This document shows positions 10,254 to 22,352 of a DNA stretch of 64,000 nucleotides, piece after piece. Numbering within the stretch: position 1 is the first letter of the stretch; the number at the start of each line of letters is the position of its first letter. The position numbers and the translations under genes are program-made. The notes beneath the pieces are model-generated. The model was not told the origin of the DNA, made no database searches, and was given only the letters and a program-made list of their open reading frames with translations. The stretch comes from Gloeopeniophorella convolvens (lineage: Eukaryota > Basidiomycota > Agaricomycetes > Russulales): the NCBI GenBank assembly GCA_022496205.1, contig WTXD01000075.1, positions 46,646 to 110,645 of the forward strand. The letters are read 5' to 3'.

Positions 10254-13004
10254 ATCCGTGGGTAGTACTGCCTTTGCTCCGGCCTCGTACACGACTTCCT
10301 ATATTGTATGCACGTCCCCCTTAGTCTCTCCACTTTACGACCCTCAGCCCATCACAAAACATCGATATTGCACGCTGGAAATACATTATTTTTCCCTGTT
10401 TCATTCTCTCGGTGGCGCGCGACTTCAAAGACGCATGCACGAAACGCGACTTACATGTGTCCTAGCATTGATCGGCGCAGGTCCGCGTGCCCTGTCAGAC
10501 GTATTCGTCTTCGTGGGTGTCATGCGCACATTGCTCGCGATTCAGAGACAAGGTCCGCGCGAGACGCGAATAAGCATTCGTACCCCGCAATGCGCGTCAG
10601 GCGCCCCGCGCGATCTCGGTGCGGGTCACGCGGGCGCTGCGGCCGCGGCCGCGTGACATGCGATTTGGGACGCAGCTCCGCGCGAGGCATGCCGCAGGCC
10701 CCCCGCGCCGATCGCACGCGATCTCGGATGGGATGGGGCTCCGTCGTACTGGTGGCCCGTGCGACTACTGCATTCCGCGCGGCGTCGGGACAGGTCGGGA
10801 CTGCGTCAGGGTTCGTTGGAACACGAGCACGGTACATACTTACATAGTGCCTGTGGCGCGGACCCTTCGCGAGGCTGCGCGGCGCGGGGGGCCGCGTCAG
10901 CTCGCGACGGATGCGGGGACGCCGTGCGTCCGTGTCACAATCGGGGGCCCGGGCGTCGCGCTCGTGCGATAGGGATGACGCGAACGCGAGGCTTCGTAGC
11001 TTCGTAGAGTGTTTGATGTGTGGCGTTCCTGGGCGGCGGGGTGTTCTGGCCTGGAGAAGTTCGCTCGATGGGGCAGGGGATGGGAAGTCCGCTGACAACG
11101 TGTGCGATTCTAGTTTGCGAATGTAGCAGCTCTTGGAAGCGCTGCCGCACGCGTCAGAGCGTGGAAGGCTTCCATCTTGCTTCCATCCCACTGGAGCATG
11201 CCTGCGACAGCGCTAAGGCAATTTTACAGGCGTGCGCGTGCATGGAGCTGGACGAACTCTGCTGACGTTCAGGAAAACCAACTAAGGTTAGACTTAGTTA
11301 ATTGTCTGCCCGGCGGCAGCGCACTCTTCCATGGCCTCGTAGGCGAGGCCCATAGATCAGGAGAGGTCGGAAGGCCGCAAGCGGCATGTACTCAGACGCG
11401 CAGCGCTGGGCGCCTCCGTCGGTGGCTCCGCTCGTTCGGGGTCTGCGTAAGAGGAAAAGAGGCCAGAACACCCTAGAGCGAGACAGGAGTCGGAGAAGTG
11501 ACGGAAAGGAGACTTGTCTGAGAACTGTTCATCTGTGGCGCAGTAGTCCACTGTCTTCGCAGGTCCCAAGAGCCCCAAGCTGGGTGGGCAGTGAGTTGAA
11601 ACAGGTTGAAACCTGTCGGGGGTATCCGGGACGGTCGTTGGGGGTGGTCGTGGGATGCCGTTCTCGTACTTGCATCGGATCTATGTTCACCAGCACTCAT
11701 CTACATATGCTGTAACAATTACTGCACCAGCACTTCAGTACAGCCTATACCCGGGGACAGCTCCTTGACCTTGGCATCCGATAGCCTTCTAGATCTGCTC
11801 TCTCTCGCCGTCTTCCCTGTCCGATTGCGCCCGATCGAGCTCTTGTGACCCTCAGACGTGTCCCAGTTGCTCGGAGCCATTCAGTAACAGCCATCTTCTA
11901 GGGCTCTTCGCGTCAGAGCCACAGTACGTGCGGTGCTTAGGCTTGCCCCCGAGTACCACTGTTCTCTAGCGGCAGGCGCAAATTGTCCCGCAACCCCTGT
12001 TCCGCTGTCGTACTTTGCTTGACGCATGGCTTCCTGTCGTGACCTCAAGGACGACGTCGCTGCGTTAGCTGATCCCCGACGGTCTGAGTGCTGCTTGAAG
12101 AGGTGCGAAGATGCATAACGTATTCACCGATCCGGAAAAGAACCTGGCGCAGCATGCCGCCGGGACCCTCGAGGACGTGCGGTTGGTGCCCGAGGTGCCT
12201 GAGATGCTGACGTCACACCTTCAGGGCGCCAATCGTATTTGGCCCGACTGCAGGGGGAGAGGCAGGATGTCTGTCTGATGGGTGGCAAGCGGGCTGAAGG
12301 ATGATGCTCGCAAGCGGAAACATGCTCGAGGACTCCGGGCTCCCGATTCGGAGTTCAACGTTCAGCCTGCAGCGTCGCTGTTGTACACCATAGCACTTCG
12401 ATGCCCTCGCGTCGACCTAGCTAGATATCTTTTGGCACAACGTTTGCGTTTTCGGGACGTCCTGCAGTACTGTATGCGCATCGCTCGGGTGATGTTTTCT
12501 CGCCCCGAGTATCAGCTTCACTTGCCAAGACGGCCTCCCGCATACGCTGTGTTGCTCTCCGCGAGCTCGGGAAAAATGTTTGCCTCCCACTGCATTTTAC
12601 GAGGTGGATGCATGTCAGCAGCCATACTATCTGTCCGGTGCGTGGCCCTCCCCGGGCTTCGGCGCATGTAATGCAAAGTCGTTTTTGGAACCGCACCTTT
12701 GCCCGCCCAGGATGGGCCATGTACATGAGTTGCTGAGTACTTTTGAATTGTTTAGCCGGACGTGTGCTACGCTGAGACTCAGATTTGTCGGGGGATGGGA
12801 TGAAGTGTCAGCCGCAGCCAGGGCAAGCTCGGGTTTCTTGCGATACAACATCAGTGAGACGACTATCGCGGCTACTTACCCGGGGGATCCGACGAATCCA
12901 TGGTTGTATCCTCATCAAAGCGGGTCAAAGCGCAAGGAATCGACGCTTATTCAGAAGCATACGCGTATCCAAACGTACACTTTAACCCGATACATATCCA
13001 GAGG
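10254..13004. other. Long convergent intergenic region
   Basis: About 2.75 kb between the ATO copy B stop and the dienoyl-CoA isomerase stop. It includes a GC-rich part (10.5-11.0 kb, with GCGGCCGCGGCCGC near 10,640). A short ATG ORF at 12111-12278 (55 codons, MHNVFTDPEKNLAQHAAG...) looks protein-like but is unsupported. No gene, repeat array or RNA gene can be claimed. Confidence 0.4.
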
Positions 13005-14196
13005 TCACAACTTTGCCTTGATTTTGACACGCTTGGGCTCTCCCAGGTCCTCATACATCACCTTCTGCTTCTTTGACGCTGCCCGCGCCGAATTGATCTG
13101 ATCCTGTAAAATCCGTCAGATGAGAATCAGGTGGTGGCGCGAACACCACTTACTGTTCCTTGTCCCATGGCGCCAGCCCACATGGATTGGTATTCGAGCG
13201 CGTCGTTGATTCTGTAGAGACGTTATAGGGATGGGGTAATCAAACCAGACTGATCCACTCACGAATGGTCGATGGCATGCGCAATAAAGCGCTTTGTTCC
13301 GGTAATCGCTATTGGGCTTTTCTCCGCTATGATGCGCGCAAAGTCCAGCGCGGCGTTGATGACCTCCTCCCGGCTTCCCGGAACGGCCTTTCATGTGGAT
13401 TATGTTAGCAACCCCGTAAGGAATTGAGCCCTGGATGCGTACCTTCGAGACGATCCCCAGCCGTACCGCCTCCTCTGCGCCGAAGGTGCGCGCCGTGAGT
13501 GCGACTTCGTACAGCAAGGAGATGTTTCCTCCCAATTTTGGAAGACGTGCGAGCGTGCCGATATCTGCCGCGAGCCCGACGTCCGTCTCCTTGATGCTGA
13601 AGGCTGCGTCCGCCGCCGCCCAGCGCACGTCGCACGCCGCAGCAAGGTCGAGGGCGAGCCCAAACGTAATGCCGTGCATGGCAACAATGACAGGCTGTGG
13701 AGCACGCGCAGGAGCGCCAATCGCGTGCTGGAACTCTTTGGCCCATGTGCCGATCAGCAGGCTCGTGCGCGCGCCATCTGACCCTGTCGGTAGGCTCTGA
13801 AGGTCCGCCACTGCGCGCAGCGTGGAAGTCAGAGACTGCGAGAGCTACGAAAAAAAAGAGTGCGTACGGTCCACGCCGGCACAGAACACCTTCTTCATGC
13901 GCGAAGACAGCACGATGACGCGCACGGTTGGGTCTTGTGCGATGCGGTCAAAGGCAGCGCCATATTCTCGCCAAAATCTGCAAGCGCCAGTCAGCTTGAG
14001 GGAATCACGGTGCTTAAACGACATACTCTTCGCTGAATGCGTTCACGCTTGGGCTACGGAGGATGACGTGTCAACGCGAACTCGCCTGAGTGGCTTGCAG
14101 AGCGCACCGGTTGAGTTCCACGTGAAGCACATGAGGAAAGGGGAAGCTAAAGAGAAGAAACTTGAACTCGGAAGCGTATGATGGTGCGTCAGACAT
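13005..14196 (-). CDS. Peroxisomal delta3,5-delta2,4-dienoyl-CoA isomerase (enoyl-CoA hydratase family)
   Basis: Seven exons: 14108-14196, 14027-14053 (27 nt), 13868-13977, 13443-13810, 13263-13387, 13154-13211, 13005-13103 (876 nt, 291 aa). The crotonase fold is clear: VLHVELNRPSVNAF, VFCAGVDL, the oxyanion-hole region AMHGITFG, and KETDVGLAADIGTLARLPK. Residues D130, E150 and D158 fall where the mammalian dienoyl-CoA isomerase ECH1 has D176, E196 and D204, which separates it from plain hydratases. The protein ends in AKL, a PTS1 peroxisomal targeting signal, fitting a role in beta-oxidation of unsaturated fatty acids with odd-numbered double bonds. The start ATG at 14196 gives the usual short N-terminus (MSDAPSYASEFK). 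All junctions keep phase; the 27-nt exon uses a GTATGT donor. Confidence 0.92.
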
Positions 14197-14474
14197 CGTT
14201 CTGGACACTTATACTGCTCGGTGTGTGTGCCTATGGTGGTGCGCTGGTAGAATGAGTGCAATGGGTATAAGTTTGAAAAGTACGAGTCGTCGGAATCACG
14301 ATCTCGGAGACCGGGTACTCAGTCGGGCTCGGTCAGGTTCGGTCAGCCGGGCCGATCGCTCGAACCTGCACGCAAAACATTCCCACAGCGTCGGAGTGGA
14401 GGTCAGGCAAGAGTTGCCAAGCGTCCTCCGTGGCGACCTTCGTCTTTATATCTTCAAGCCTCGACAGTCTAAAC

Positions 14475-16205
14475 ATGCCCTCAAGCCCTGCCCTCCGCCT
14501 CCCTAATGAGATCCTTCTGAAGGTCGCAGAATGTCTGGACTTCCAGGCGCTGATCGCCTTCCGCCAAGCGCGTGCTCGTCTCTCTCTTCCCATGACCTCC
14601 GGAGCTAAGCATCCAATCCGCAGACATGCCGACGACTCAAAGAGGTCATCGACAGATCCTCTTCATGTCGGTATATCATCGAGCTGGCAGAAAATGGAAT
14701 GTGCGACGGCGTATCGGGCAGCCTGGGACCTTCTGAGCGGTTGCGAAGCCTACGGGAGTTCCAAGCGGCGTGGAAGACTCCTGGCTGGATTCAGGGTTAT
14801 CATTGGCCTCAATTAGACAATTCTGACCAATTGCGCTTCCCTGCGGCAGTATCTGGAAACGTTTTGGCACATTATATGCCATTTGCAGCCCGTGGTACTG
14901 GCGAGTTGCTGGTGCAACGGTTTCCTTCAAAGTGGCGGGGAATTCCGGGAGGAAACTGGCGGATAAAACTGGACTCCCCTGTGAGACATGTGCATCTGGA
15001 CGACTCCCAGGATCTCCTCATCCTTGTGTCGTGAGTCTTCATTATTCTGAACCAGGGGATTGGCTCAGATTTGTTCTTTGATAGCGAGTTCAATGCTCAC
15101 ATACGTGCCCTGTCAACAGGACGCGCTCACCCTTGCACGCTACCAGCTAGTGAAACGATAGACCTCGGTGCAGACTTCGCGGTTATCATGTTTACCATGG
15201 ACGTTTACGACGATCTTGTCGTGGTGCATCCGCTGCGCTCCGACTCCTCCAGTAGTATCGCAAGGGTCTGGAGCTGGAAGACCGGGGAGCTCTTGGCGGT
15301 CGTGGTACGTTTCGCCATCATGTGAAGAGATGACCTGTACGAGCCAATTCTGATACCCCGCGCCGCAATAGCCATGCCCCTGGAAGAGAGCGCGAGTCTC
15401 TCTTCTGGATGCGAACTACATGCTATTTACAAGTCCTAGCGGCCCGGAACATCTGGTGCTCGAGGTTGTCGGCTTTCGGAGAAACGCTACCAATCCTAGC
15501 AAGTCCGCCACCTGCACGTACCGTTTTGGATTCAGTTATCCTGTTGTGGAAGGTCCCAAACTCCTATACCTATCGTCCGGGACTCTCAGGTCCAACGGGA
15601 CGGGTCCCGACCATAGAGCCACACAATCACTGGGGTTCTTCTATACCGACCCTCAGGATAGGCTTTTGGTACTCCATACTCACGCGCTGGACCGGTATCT
15701 GAGCCCAATTGTCGCCCAGGATATCTATGTGCCAACCCGTGCTCTCCTATCTCATATCAGCTCCCACCCGTTCGACGGTGCAGTGGTCGACGTACCTTGG
15801 CGGGAATGGGGCCCCGGAAATACGCGCGTCGTCTCCGTCGCAGACTCTCTATCAAACAGGATCCTACACCGCGACCAGCTCTGCGGTATGCGCGTTCTCA
15901 ACGCACCTGACACGCGTCGCAAGCAATCGGTGCGCGTTACAGATTACCACCCGCGCCGCGTTACCTCTGTCATGGCCTCAGGGCAACATCCTTGCCTTGC
16001 GTGGGAGCACGATGAAGGCGAGCTTTCGCGCACGGTTAAGGACATTCCTCTTCCGGAAGGACTGAAACCGGAAACCATCGCGTATGTGCTTTGCGAGGAT
16101 GTGATAGTGCTGTTATCGGTAAGTACTCCACGGGGGCGGAGATGTTCAGAACAACGGGCTTACGCCGGCTCCTAGCATTCCAATATCTTCTATCACCCTG
16201 TGTAG
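14475..16205 (+). CDS. F-box-type protein, family member 1 (F1)
   Basis: Exons 14475-14567, 14624-15030, 15085-15304, 15372-16118 and 16176-16205 (1497 nt, 498 aa). An F-box-like helix pair sits at the N-terminus (LPNEILLKVAECLDFQALIA, residues 9-28). The rest is a beta-rich domain shared with three paralogues in this window: LVQRFPSKWRGIPG, SQDLLIL, WSWKTG at 229-234, CGMRVL, VTDYHPRRV, TVKDIPLPEGL. F-box proteins usually link substrates to SCF ubiquitin ligases; the target is unknown. Comparison with the other three places the exon 1/2 junction after FRQ, which requires a GC donor (gcgcgtgc) instead of GT. The last exon is short (HSNIFYHPV) and aligns with the RVFxxxx ends of the paralogues. 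Confidence 0.8.
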
Positions 16206-16536
16206 TGATTGTACGAGCTTAAGTTGATGTTATTTTGATAGTGTATCGCATTGGATTATCGACCCAACTCGTAGTTACGAGGTGACGGCGGTATCTCAGT
16301 GAGACCAAGCTGTCGACTAGAAACGACAACGCTGTAACGCTGGCCCTGTCCTTGGCCATGACAGTGACCAGGACTGGGCCTCTAGACTCGAACACGAGGC
16401 GTGTTTGCCCGTCCGTGACTATCGGGACGAGATGTCGTACTAAGAGGCATGTTGCGTCACATGATGCATGATCGTTCTCAGAGCGGTCTTTACGTTATAC
16501 GCAAAACCTCTCCAGTTGAATACGACCACCACATTC
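16206..16536. other. Spacer between F1 and F2
   Basis: Short spacer that must contain the F2 promoter. Nothing recognisable beyond the possible upstream in-frame ATG at 16468. Confidence 0.4.
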
Positions 16537-18411
16537 ATGGAACTAAAACCGGAGCCAGCCTCCCTCAGACCTCTATGGGGTACTGCCCACATAGAACCTG
16601 ATCTCCCCCGCACGGCGTGTGCATGTCCTGATCTAATTTCTCTGCCTGACGATCTCATCTTCGGAATCCTTGAGGATGCCGACTACAAAACACTGATGTC
16701 ATGCCGACAAGTGAGCACGTTTTGCTGGCGCCTGCGCCTCTGACTCGTGCTGACGGAGACATTGTCCTCATTCCTTGAGTGCTGCCGTCGTCTTAGGGAC
16801 ATTATTGACGGCTACCCGAAGCTGCAGTACACCATCGAACTTGCGTCTACCGGCATGTGCCCCGGCGCGTCGGACGGGCTTAGCGCGCGAGAGGGCGTCA
16901 ACAAATTGCGGGCGCTTCGTACGGCTTGGAAGACATCCCAATGGTCTCCGCCAGGCGCATTCTCTCATCTCGCGCAGTGGTCGGCGTTCGATGCTGCCGT
17001 CTCTGGCAACACCCTTGTGCTCCGAAAGGATTTCTCCGGGGGCATCGCGACATTTATGGTCCAACGGTTCCCATCTGAGATACGCGGCATCCCAGAGCAA
17101 CACTGGGAGTTGAAACTGACCTTTCCCGCGTATTTTATATGCGCAGACGAGTCACAAGACCTCCTCATTGTGACGTCGTGCGTCCCTTCCCCGTGTCGCC
17201 TTATCCGTTACACATGTCTAACCACCGAGCCGATCTGCAGTGGAGCTGACATACATGTTCTCACATTGTCCACGGGTCAACGTCACCCTTTGATCACCGC
17301 GTCCGATGCGCTGGACACCTCAGGGATACACAGTTCTTGCAAGGTGTACGTCTATGGCAATCTGCTCGCGGCAGTGCCCTCCGCCCGCTCGGAGCCCCGA
17401 GAACTTGACACCATTTGGATATGGAACTGGAAGACCGCCCGGCTCGTCACAAAGCTCGTAAGTGGCATGCAGCACGACGTCCATCGCCGTCACTAACCAC
17501 TAATCTCATACGGCGGGAAGTGCGGGTCCTTCGACGGATCCTTTGCCTTCTTGAACACGCGCTACGTGGTCATATCATGCCGCCCCGCAGCCGGGGGAGA
17601 GAACCTGTCCCTGTGCGTCTATCGCATCCCAGAAGACGCAAGCCCGGATCCATTCGAAGGCGCGGCGTACCACTTCGAGCTGAACGTCCCCGCATGGATA
17701 CACAGCGGCCAGGTCACATCGTACTCGTTGGGTGCCAGCACAGCGCCCTCCAACCTGGCAGGTACACGCCCCGTCGGGAGGTTCTGCACTGACCCCAGCG
17801 AGCAATTGCTCGTCCTCCGGTGGGAAAGCGGCGGCATGGAGTGGTGGGAAGAAGACGGCGACATGGAGGGGTGGCACATGCTCCATATCCCGGTTCGCGC
17901 ACTCCTCGGATACATCGCCGCGCACCCCGCCGAAGCAGGGGGATCTTGGGTAGTTTCTTGGGCGGGATGGAGCCAGAGTCCCGCATGCAGAGTAACGACA
18001 GCGAACCCCCCTTCTCTCGTGCATGGAGGGGTATGCGGGATGCACTCGCTGCTCGGGTATTTCGAGGACGGCATCCGGGTCGTAGACTGTCACGCGGGGC
18101 GGGTTGCCGGAGCAGTTGCCTCTCGGACACCAGACCTCAGCTCCGCCCGTGGAGAGGACGAGTCGGCCAGGGCAGTAGGAAGGGCACCGGATAGATGTGG
18201 GCACGTACCACAACACTACTTCAAAGACATCCCGTCACCGAGAGAGCTTATTATCGGAGACAAATTTGAATGTTTCGTTGGAGAAGACGTGGTGGTACTC
18301 CTCGAGGTGAGTGTACTAACAACGGATGCACGAGCACACAAATGACTGGCTGCTTCTCAGCGTGGTTCGGATGGCATGTTCGTAAGTAGAGTGTTTTGTC
18401 ATCCTCTGTGA
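16537..18411 (+). CDS. F-box-type protein, family member 2 (F2)
   Basis: Exons 16537-16710, 16780-17177, 17241-17457, 17521-18306 and 18361-18411 (1626 nt, 541 aa). An in-frame ATG at 16468 could extend the N-terminus by 23 residues; I prefer 16537. The F-box-like segment is LPDDLIFGILEDADYKTLMS, then CCRRLRDIID. Shared family blocks: MVQRFPSEIRGIPEQHW, ESQDLLIV, WNWKTARLV at about 252, CGMHSLLG, VVDCHAGRV, FKDIPSPREL, and the final exon RGSDGMFVSRVFCHPL. Intron positions and phases are the same as in F1, F3 and F4. It lies 331 bp downstream of F1 in the same direction, a tandem duplicate. Its coding GC is lower than that of F3 and F4. Confidence 0.8.
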
Positions 18412-19333
18412 GCAGCTTGGATAAAGGGATAAGGGAGCTGGCATATCCATATGTAGAATTATGCCTGGATAATAGAGTCTGCACGCGTTTTGTCCACATG
18501 CGCATGCAGAAAAATAAAATGGTTGAGTAATGAATAACGCACGTTCAACACCATAGTCATTATGGATGTTGTGCACTCCGTGCATCGTCCATAGCAAGTA
18601 GCTTTGCTTTAACCCATGTTTTGCCCTGGTCGTGGCAGATAACACAACTATAATTGTCATGAGCAGCCAGTAGCTGGGGTGGGAGACAATGGGGCCAAGA
18701 TGGAAGTTAGCAACTTTCGATACACAAGAAAAGTCCTCAGTTTCAGGGATGCTTTTCATCAAGCAACAAGTGGTTTCCGTAGCCGCTTTGACCAAGCGTC
18801 GTGTCCCCATACTAGCGAGGCCAGCTGAGCTTCTGCAGGAGCTTGAACCTCCTGAAATTGCCTGAATATACTGAGAAGTAGCCACTAGAAAGATAGAGAG
18901 AAGACAAGAATGAAGCACGGCTAGTGTGCTCAGAAGCAAGCAACGCCACCAAGTCTTCGAGTCGGACGACCAGGTCGTGGACGGCATTTTGCAAACGGCA
19001 TCGGCTACTGCCGAACCCGGAGGGTAAGTTGAGCGGACAATAGGGACCCCGTGCACTTCGCAGCACCGGAGAATATTGGCTTCCGAGAAGCCATGCCCCG
19101 GACACCCCAATGAGCGCGCTCGAGGCTGGGCGAAGGCTCCACTGGCCGCATTATGTACCCGCTGCCACCGTCACCGAATCACTGCACCGCATCCTTGCCC
19201 ATCAACACCACCCCTCCAAGCGGAAACCCTCCGCCCACGCCTTCCGAACCAGCGTGGTGCAGCCAAATCCCCCCGCCAACTGCGCTCATATCCACAGATT
19301 ATATCCGGAGGACGCTTTACTTAAGCAGTCGCC
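18412..19333. other. Spacer between F2 and the kinase gene
   Basis: Minus-strand frames covering 18316-19110 are open for up to 264 codons, but they begin at non-ATG codons, run into the 3' end of F2 and show no domain. I treat the stretch as intergenic and as the kinase promoter region. Confidence 0.4.
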
Positions 19334-21289
19334 ATGCTCTCGATCGTGTCGCAGAAGGTGCGCCCGCAGCCCCCGTCGGCGAACAAGAAGAAGCAGTATG
19401 AGATCCACAACGAGCTCGGGAGCGGGACGTTCGGCAAGGTCATGGTGCGCCTCTCCCTTCTGTTTCCTCCGTCTAGCGTCCCGTTCAACATCTGTGCGTG
19501 CGTGGGCAGAGGGCAACATGGCACGTCCCGCCGGAGCAGGCGAGCGTCGCAGAGCGCGGCGCGGCGGGCGCCACGACACCGCAAAGCACCCCCGGGGGCT
19601 CGCCGGTGCTCTCGCCCGCGCGGCCGTCGCCAGCCGTGTCGACGTCGTCCGCGGGGTCGTATCTCTCTGTGGTGGGGGGCCGCTCACCGAGCGACAGCGT
19701 CGAGATCACGCGCGAGATCGCGCTGAAGATCATTCCAAAGAAGAAAGTGAAAGGGAACGAGGCGAGCGTGTGGGGCGAGATGGAGGTGCTCAAGGGGCTC
19801 GACCACCCGAACATCGTGCGTTTGTTCTCCTCTCCGAGCGTGATGCAACCTGAACCACGCGCGCACGCAGGTGAAGTTCTACGAGTGGTTCGAATCCCGG
19901 ACGAAGTACTATCTGTCGTTCGAGCTCGCGACCGGCGGGGAGCTGTTTGAGCGGATCAGCCAGCGGGGGCGGTTCACGGAGAAGGACGCGGTCGCGGTGG
20001 TGCGGTACGTCATGCATTCATGTGGTTGTTTCCATGCTTGGCTTGACAGCGAGTTGCATGGGCAGATCAATCCTCGCGGGCGTGAAGTACCTGCACGAGC
20101 ACGACATTGTGCACAGAGATCTCAAGTACGTCATCGCTCAGCCCTTCGGTGTCGTCATTGACACGCGCTTCACCAGGCCAGAAAACATTCTCTTTCGGAC
20201 AAGGGATCCGCAATCCGACATTGTCATCGCGGACTTTGGCATGTAAGTTGCCGTGACCATGTGTGCCTGCTCGTGACTAACATCCAATGCTCAGTGCAAA
20301 GCACTTGCACTCATCTGAGGAGCAGCTTACATCTCTCGCGGGTAGCTTTGGCTATGTTGCACCTGAAGTGCTCAACAAGAAGGGCCATGGCAAGGCAGTT
20401 GACCTCTGGGCAATAGGGTGACGTGCTTCTCGCTTCCCTGCATTCAGCGCACCACTTATGCGAATCATATGCACCGCAGGATCATCACCTACGTGCTTCT
20501 CTGTGGCTACTCGCCGTTCCGCTCGGACGACGTCAAGGAGCTTGTGCGGCAGACGACCGAAGCGAAGATCGCGTTCCATGAACGGTATTGGAAGAACGTC
20601 TCCGAAGAAGGTACGGCCCTCTTCCCTTCCTCGCACCCCGCTCCTCTCTCACGCAGACCCCAGCGAAGGACTTTATCCGCGCCCTGCTCAACCCCGACCC
20701 CGCCGTCCGGCTGACGGCGCCTCAAGCGCTCAACCACTCGTGGCTGACGACGCACGCGCCGTCCGTGGACCACGACCTCTCCGGCCTGCGCGAGAACTTC
20801 AACCCGCGCGCGCGCTGGCGCAGCGCGATCGGCGCCGCGCGCGCGCTCTCGCGCTTCGCGACGGCGAGCAGCAGCGGGCGCAGCGCGAGCAACGTCTCGA
20901 CGTGGTCGAGCTCCTCCGACGACGACGGCGCGAGCACCGTCGAGGCGGGTCACGGCGCGCCCGAGGCGCAGACGCCCGTGCAGACGAGCTTCCCGCCGTC
21001 CGTGCACGCGAGCCCGCAGCCGCCCGCGTCGCCCGCGCCTGCACCTGCGCCTGCGCCTGCGTCTGCACCCGCACTCGCCTTTGTGCCCGCGCCCGCGCGT
21101 GCGCCGGCGGAGCCCGCAAAGGGAGCAGTAGCGCTGGACCCCGCCGAGCGCGAGGAGGAACTGCGCATCCCGGGGTCGTTCGACTTTGGGAGCGACCACG
21201 AGGGCGCGCAGGATCAGGACGGCGACGGGGGGGACGACGCGGTCAGCGTGCTCGGCAGCCTGTGGCGGCGCATGCAGCTGCGCGCGTAA
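19334..21289 (+). CDS. Ca2+/calmodulin-dependent protein kinase (CaMK type)
   Basis: Eight exons: 19334-19444, 19510-19815, 19871-20004, 20066-20125, 20177-20242, 20295-20417, 20480-20610, 20664-21289 (1557 nt, 518 aa). Kinase landmarks: Gly loop GSGTFGKV 29-36, ATP lysine in ALKII (K110), HRDLKPEN 201-207, DFG 223-225, APE 248-250, then [20 protein letters not shown]. After the kinase core, [19 protein letters not shown] matches the autoinhibitory/calmodulin-binding segment of fungal CaMKs. A Ser/Pro/Thr-rich insertion of about 55-60 residues lies between the Gly loop and the ATP lysine. The C-terminal tail is Ala/Pro-rich, then acidic (DQDGDGGDD). Cytosolic Ser/Thr kinase; substrates are unknown. 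The intron before exon 8 is placed at ACCCCAG|CGAAGG to keep the frame. Confidence 0.9.
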
Positions 21290-22105
21290 CGCGCGGACGC
21301 GGTGTGATGATATGCGGTGCTGCCAGGCCCCTCGCCTGCGCGCATGTGGTTTATTATCGGTACTGGTATGGCGTGCGTGCTGTGGTATGCACAATCAGAC
21401 GTATTTATCGGCTTTTGCGTTGATTGGATAGACGCTCAATGAATTCTGGGCACGCGCTGCGCGTCGTGTTGCGCGATTTAATGATCGCTATGATCGTGCG
21501 AGCTGCAAAGTCCGGGAGATGCGCGATGCGCGCCGTGCGCGGAGCGTGCGCGGGCGCCGCGCGGCGCATGCGATGACCGCGCCTCGCGCCCACCGAGGCG
21601 ACCGAAAGCGGCAAGCGCGGGACCCCTTGCGCACATACGTGCGCCCGGCCTCCAAGTAATTTGCAGCGTCCGCATCCGCCTCCACGACCGTGCGTGCGTG
21701 CGCCCCGGCCGTGCCTGGCCCAGGCTCGCGATGCCCGCCCCACATCGAGCACCATGAGCCCGCGCTCCCCGAGAGCCCCTGATCGCGGATCGCGGATCGC
21801 CTAACACGTACTTATAGCACGCGGGGCAGAAAGGCCACCAAAAGCCACCAATGAGATAGATGCAGAACGTGCACGTACGAGTAGAGTCAGAGTACTACTT
21901 ACACAGCGCAGCGCGAGTCCAGAGATATTAGCGAGAGTATAGTAAGTAGGGTGAGTGGCCGTGAGTATGTATGTACAGACTGTACGCGGCGGGGAGGCCT
22001 CGGGGGCGTAGCATACTACTATGTGTGCAGGAGGACGGGGGGGCGGGGGGAGATGACAACACGCAGGTGAGAATAATGGATACGAGTCGCTAGTCACGTA
22101 GGGCA

Positions 22106-22137
<32 letters not shown>

Positions 22138-22352
22138 TAGGCAGGGCAGATGGTAGATGAGATGACTATGCAGATCGGAGCAGTACACTAGCTAAACGGG
22201 CGTCGTCGTCGGGCGGTGTGGATCCGCCCGCGGCGTTTCTATGTCAGGGAGGGCGAGTGCCGAAGAGGGACGGACGCGCAGGTGCGTGTTTCATCGGCCA
22301 AGGCAGGATCCGGTGTACATAAGCGGGCACGTCGCCCGCGCCTGGTGCCGCG
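21290..22352. other. Convergent spacer between kinase and F3
   Basis: About 1.06 kb between the kinase stop and the F3 stop. It holds the GGCA microsatellite at 22108-22145. Long open frames on both strands near 21.4-21.8 kb follow from high GC and have no domain. Confidence 0.5.
22108..22145. repeat. (GGCA)n microsatellite
   Basis: About nine tandem GGCA units, with one GGTA variant near the right end, in the convergent spacer between kinase and F3. Confidence 0.9.

Noticed and set aside
18316..19110. 264-codon minus-strand ORF after F2
   Set aside because: It has no ATG at its start, overlaps the 3' end of F2 and shows no recognisable domain.
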